Source: CALEUX01 sp037439945 (lineage in GTDB: Bacteria > Bacteroidota > Bacteroidia > Bacteroidales > Marinilabiliaceae). Taken from it: DNA of 28,610 bases. The stretch is taken from the NCBI GenBank assembly GCA_037439945.1, contig JBBIVA010000036.1, positions 1 to 28,610 on the forward strand. Reading direction: 5' to 3'. Below are positions 26,217 through 28,610 of this stretch, piece by piece. Below the pieces are notes generated by a model. It made no database searches. It was not told the DNA's origin and saw only the letters and a program-made list of their open reading frames with translations. Numbering within the stretch: the first letter of the stretch is position 1; each line of letters opens with the position of its first letter. The position numbers and the translations under genes were made by a program.

Positions 26217-26672
26217 TCAATTTGATATCACCAGGTAATTTCCTTCCACCCGGGACCTGTAGGTTTTTAGGTTCCATTTTGACGGACCGCTAATAACATC
26301 ACCGGTTGGGGATAATATCAGATATTGTGAGTTGCAGCATCCACATTCAGCCAGTGATTTATCATCGCTAATACTTACGATGCAATTCAGTTTTTTGTCA
26401 TGTGGGCAATAGCGCTCAAAAACATAGAACTCAACATCCGATAAGCGGAAAACAATAACACCTGAAATTCCAATTTTATTACCGAACCTATCCCTGTAAA
26501 CCGTAAATACTGTACCTGAATAATCAGGTAATGACTTATCAAGGTAGGCTGTAAATGAAACATTTGGAACAGGATCATTGGTTTTTTCGCAACTATAATG
26601 GAGGAATAAAAAAGATAGAACCACTCCCAATAAAATAGGTTTCAGTAATATGTTAAATTGACTATTTGCCAT
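26217..26672 (-). CDS. Lipoprotein with variant Rieske-like domain
   Basis: The 151-aa protein has a signal peptide ending HYSC with lipid-anchor Cys28, followed by a polar linker of Bacteroidota lipoprotein type. The domain carries CPH (89-91) and Cys97, then ECGCCNSQYLILSPTGDVISGP (C110, C112, C113) and a final strand RVEGNYLVIS. This follows the Rieske plan C-x-H...C, CxCHGSQF....G....GP, including the two Cys that form the disulfide (C97, C112), but the second His ligand is replaced by C113. It would therefore bind a [2Fe-2S] cluster through three Cys and one His, or might bind another metal. Electron-transfer role is inferred; there is no partner gene nearby. Converges on ahcY. Confidence 0.65.
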   Translation of the reverse strand: MANSQFNILLKPILLGVVLSFLFLHYSCEKTNDPVPNVSFTAYLDKSLPDYSGTVFTVYRDRFGNKIGISGVIVFRLSDVEFYVFERYCPHDKKLNCIVSISDDKSLAECGCCNSQYLILSPTGDVISGPSKWNLKTYRSRVEGNYLVISN

Positions 26673-26789
26673 CCGTAAAAGTTAACCCTTTTATCCTCCG
26701 ATAATTCGGCATGAAGATATAAAAAATGATTCATCTTTTTTGGTAAATTGCAAACCAGCAACTAAATTTATATTATTAATTCATATTCA

Positions 26790-27236
26790 ATGGGAGATTC
26801 AATTGGTGATATTTTGTACATTATTGTAATGATTATTGCTGTGGTTTTAAGTATTTATAAAAAAGCCAAAGGTAATAATCAGGGAGGATCTCTCCTTCCG
26901 GAGGATGAAGTAAATGAGCCTTATGAAGAGGTTTTCCCCACATACAATCCCAGAAACTGGTCACATAAGGCAGAACAAACAGAACAGCACCAAAAGCAAC
27001 CACCAGGAAAAGTAATGCCTGCACCGGCAAAAAGTCAAAGAATTGATTTTCAGAGAACCAAGGTTAATATGGAGAGAAAAAGAATTGAGAGAACAAGCAG
27101 GATTTCCAAACGAACTATACACAGAAAAACTTATCAGGAGCAGGTTACAGAACAGGGTTATTACTGGGATGAAAATCCAATGGATTTGAAAAATGCTGTC
27201 ATTTACGCTGAAATAATAAAAAGGCCCGACTTTTGA
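26790..27236 (+). CDS. Small single-pass membrane protein, conserved hypothetical
   Basis: The 148-aa protein has one N-terminal membrane segment (DILYIIVMIIAVVLSIY, about 7-23) followed directly by basic residues, so the rest is predicted cytosolic. The middle is Gln/Pro/Lys-rich and disordered. A highly basic stretch (RKRIERTSRISKRTIHRK) could bind nucleic acid or acidic lipids. The C-terminus ENPMDLKNAVIYAEIIKRP is the part that I recall as conserved in Bacteroidota homologues, often near greA-type genes. No function is known to me. It diverges from the Rieske-like gene and ends 66 bp before the greA leader hairpin. Confidence 0.7.
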   Translation: MGDSIGDILYIIVMIIAVVLSIYKKAKGNNQGGSLLPEDEVNEPYEEVFPTYNPRNWSHKAEQTEQHQKQPPGKVMPAPAKSQRIDFQRTKVNMERKRIERTSRISKRTIHRKTYQEQVTEQGYYWDENPMDLKNAVIYAEIIKRPDF

Positions 27237-27289
27237 TTCATTAATACTAAAACATTTAGCTACATTTTTTTTATTCAATAACTATTTGC

Positions 27290-27297
27290 TACATTTG
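27290..27297 (+). promoter_or_regulatory. Candidate -7 box of greA
   Basis: TACATTTG matches TAnnTTTG and is embedded in a perfect inverted repeat TTTGCTAC-ATTT-GTAGCAAA (27285-27304). The -33 region is T-rich but lacks a clean TTTG. Transcription would begin near 27304, at the foot of the next hairpin. Confidence 0.55.
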
Positions 27298-27302
27298 TAG
27301 CA

Positions 27303-27336
27303 AAGAGTCCCGGATGCCTCCGGGATTCTTTTCTTT
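27303..27336 (+). terminator. Strong GC hairpin with T-tract in the greA leader
   Basis: AAGAGTCCCGGA / TCCGGGATTCTT forms a 12-bp stem (one G-T wobble) with loop TGCC, followed by a T-rich tract. It can terminate transcription from the upstream membrane-protein gene; because it lies at the predicted greA start site it may also act as an attenuator. Confidence 0.75.
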
Positions 27337-27353
27337 TTTAACCCTATTTTAAT

Positions 27354-27360
27354 AAGGAGG
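27354..27360 (+). promoter_or_regulatory. Strong Shine-Dalgarno of greA
   Basis: AAGGAGG lies 7 bp before the greA ATG. Such perfect sites are rare in Bacteroidota, where the anti-Shine-Dalgarno is largely hidden in the ribosome; the other one seen here is the prfB frameshift element. Confidence 0.8.
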
Positions 27361-27367
27361 AAACACA

Positions 27368-27841
27368 ATGTCTAAAGTGAGTTATATCACAGAAGAGGGG
27401 CTGAAAAAACTTCGTGAAGAATTAGTCCAGCTGGAATCGGTTGAAAGACCGCGTATATCAAGGCAAATTGCAGAAGCCCGCGATAAAGGCGATCTATCTG
27501 AAAATGCTGAATACGATGCTGCAAAAGAAGCCCAGGGTTTGCTTGAAATGAAAATAGCAAAGCTTAAAGATATTGTAGCAAATAGCCGTATTATTGATGA
27601 ATCAAAATTAGATACATCAAAAGTCCAGATACTAAATAAAGTGAAGGTTAAAAACCTTAAAAACAATGCCATAATGACGTATATGCTTGTTTCAGAGAGT
27701 GAGGCTAACCTTAAGGAAGGAAAAATATCAATTACCACCCCAATTGCCAAAGGTTTATTAGGTAAAAAAGTTGGCGATCAGGTTGAAATTCCAGTTCCAT
27801 CAGGGGTTGTGCCTTTTGAAATTCTTGAAATTACTTTGTAA
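27368..27841 (+). CDS. greA: Transcription elongation factor GreA
   Basis: GreA enters the RNA polymerase secondary channel and stimulates cleavage of backtracked transcripts. The 157-aa protein has the N-terminal coiled coil with the catalytic-tip acidic motif in GDLSENAEYDAAKEAQ (D41 and E44 region). The C-terminal FKBP-like domain starts with VQILNKVKVKN and includes SITTPIAKGLLGKKVGDQVEI, the family hallmark. Length is exactly typical. A strong AAGGAGG ribosome site precedes the ATG. The HIT gene follows by 38 bp, so the two are probably cotranscribed. Confidence 0.97.
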   Translation: MSKVSYITEEGLKKLREELVQLESVERPRISRQIAEARDKGDLSENAEYDAAKEAQGLLEMKIAKLKDIVANSRIIDESKLDTSKVQILNKVKVKNLKNNAIMTYMLVSESEANLKEGKISITTPIAKGLLGKKVGDQVEIPVPSGVVPFEILEITL

Positions 27842-27879
27842 TATTATTAAACTCCATCAGAATTCCAAAATCAAATTTT

Positions 27880-28272
27880 ATGCCCTCTATTTTTACTAAA
27901 ATTGTAAACGGTGAAATTCCCTGTTACAAAATTGCAGAGGACGAAAAATGTTTTGCATTTCTTGACATTAATCCTCTGGCAAAAGGACATGTTCTGGTAG
28001 TTCCCAAAAAGGAAGTAGATTATATTTTTGATTTGGATGATGATTTATTGGCAGAATTATCATTGTTCTCAAAAAAAATATCCATTGCCATAAAAATGGC
28101 AATACCCTGTAAAAGAATAGGTATTGCTGTTTTGGGCCTTGAAGTACCACACGCCCATATACATCTTGTACCTTTACAAACTGAAGCCGATATAAGTTTT
28201 TCAAAACCAAAGCTTAAACCCGAAAAAGAAGAAATGGAAACCATTGCACGTAATATTCGAAGTTTCCTTTAA
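27880..28272 (+). CDS. HIT family protein (histidine triad hydrolase)
   Basis: The 130-aa protein matches the Hint/HIT branch: SIFTKIVNGEIPCYKIAED at the N-terminus, FLDINPLAKGHVLVVPKK in the middle and the triad VPHAHIHLVPL at about 91-101, which holds the nucleotide alpha-phosphate and the catalytic His. Members hydrolyse nucleoside phosphoramidates or dinucleoside polyphosphates. In Bacteroidota a HIT gene directly after greA is usual. The C-terminus lacks the extra helix of long Fhit forms. The second mobile-element copy lies 45 bp after its stop. Confidence 0.93.
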   Translation: MPSIFTKIVNGEIPCYKIAEDEKCFAFLDINPLAKGHVLVVPKKEVDYIFDLDDDLLAELSLFSKKISIAIKMAIPCKRIGIAVLGLEVPHAHIHLVPLQTEADISFSKPKLKPEKEEMETIARNIRSFL

Positions 28273-28610
28273 TAACAAATTACGATTTCAGCATAAACTA
28301 AAAGCATATAAAAATCACACTACTATCCGATAAAAAGTTGTTTTGTCCCTAACAGGACAAAAGTTCAATTCTCAATTAAGTGTTTTACCGATCTTTGGTC
28401 CCTAACGGTACTGTGCCGTCAGGTACAGAATATCGGTAAAGATGAATCGACCCCAATTTTCAGTGTCCTGTAGGGACAACGCAATTAGTTGGCATTACAG
28501 CATCTTATCGAAAAATTTATCGGACAGTAGTGATAAAAAATTAACTTCTTTATGCTTTTTCCTGTTTTCAGCGTTGCAACACCCTAAAAATTTTTGTTGA
28601 TTATTTCGTA
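28273..28610. other. Non-coding end of window with mobile-element copy
   Basis: Apart from the 215-bp element (28318-28532) I see no gene. The last 78 bases have short open frames only and cannot be assigned. Confidence 0.5.
28318..28532. mobile_element. MITE-like 215-bp non-coding element, copy 2
   Basis: It has the same length, ends and orientation as copy 1, with about six base differences. Its first inner stem is a perfect 8 bp here (TTTTGTCC/GGACAAAA). The flanks share ATAAAAA at 28308 and 28533 but diverge in the following bases, so the target duplication is partial or decayed. It inserted in the gap after the HIT gene and breaks no recognisable gene. Confidence 0.85.

Noticed and set aside
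28533..28610. Partial gene at the right edge on the minus strand
   Set aside because: One frame is open for about 25 codons but it runs straight into the mobile element and has no recognisable sequence.

Overview
The window is a chromosomal segment from a member of the Bacteroidota, probably near Bacteroidales/Marinilabiliales. Support comes from the low GC content, the gene order rsfS-ftsH-LUD-cdsA-psd next to birA and pyrE, several promoters of the phylum type (-33 TTTG, -7 TAnnTTTG), a group I BirA without a DNA-binding domain, zinc-free type B L31, and lipoprotein and SPOR-like sequences typical of the phylum. Species cannot be fixed from this sequence.

Left part (1-7739): a leftward operon runs rsfS, ftsH, LUD-domain gene, cdsA, psd (ribosome silencing, membrane proteolysis, phosphatidylethanolamine synthesis) and ends in a hairpin terminator. 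birA diverges from it. An SRPBCC-fold gene and pyrE follow on the minus strand, and a NUDIX gene diverges from pyrE with only 7 bp between start codons.

Gene graveyard (7740-9512): this stretch holds two decayed genes. One is a leftward secreted-protein gene with a readable signal peptide and four in-frame stops. The other is a rightward gene with an N-terminal anchor and a SPOR-like C-terminus. The second is split by a 215-bp non-coding element with terminal inverted repeats and a perfect 9-bp target duplication. Removing the element plus one duplication rejoins the reading frame. A second, about 97% identical 215-bp copy lies at 28318-28532.

Middle (9513-19758): AI-2E-family permease, ADP-ribosylglycohydrolase, Lon, a GlmU-like protein, ribosomal protein L31 type B, a GNAT-like protein, a class V PLP-dependent enzyme and an AlkD-like HEAT-repeat protein. 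Nearly all are on the minus strand.

Right part (19873-28272): tRNA-His with a well-formed promoter and terminator; a secreted TPR protein with a trypsin-like domain that has lost its catalytic triad, bracketed by inverted copies of a palindromic repeat; prfB with its programmed +1 frameshift; ribF; ahcY; a Rieske-like lipoprotein with an unusual ligand set; a small membrane protein; greA with a promoter-proximal hairpin and a strong Shine-Dalgarno; and a HIT-family gene.

Most of the window is housekeeping. I did not find a convincing new multi-gene system. The most unusual items are the small mobile element and the gene it split, the palindromic repeats around the TPR gene, the Rieske variant, the dead-protease/TPR fusion, and the greA and prfB control elements.
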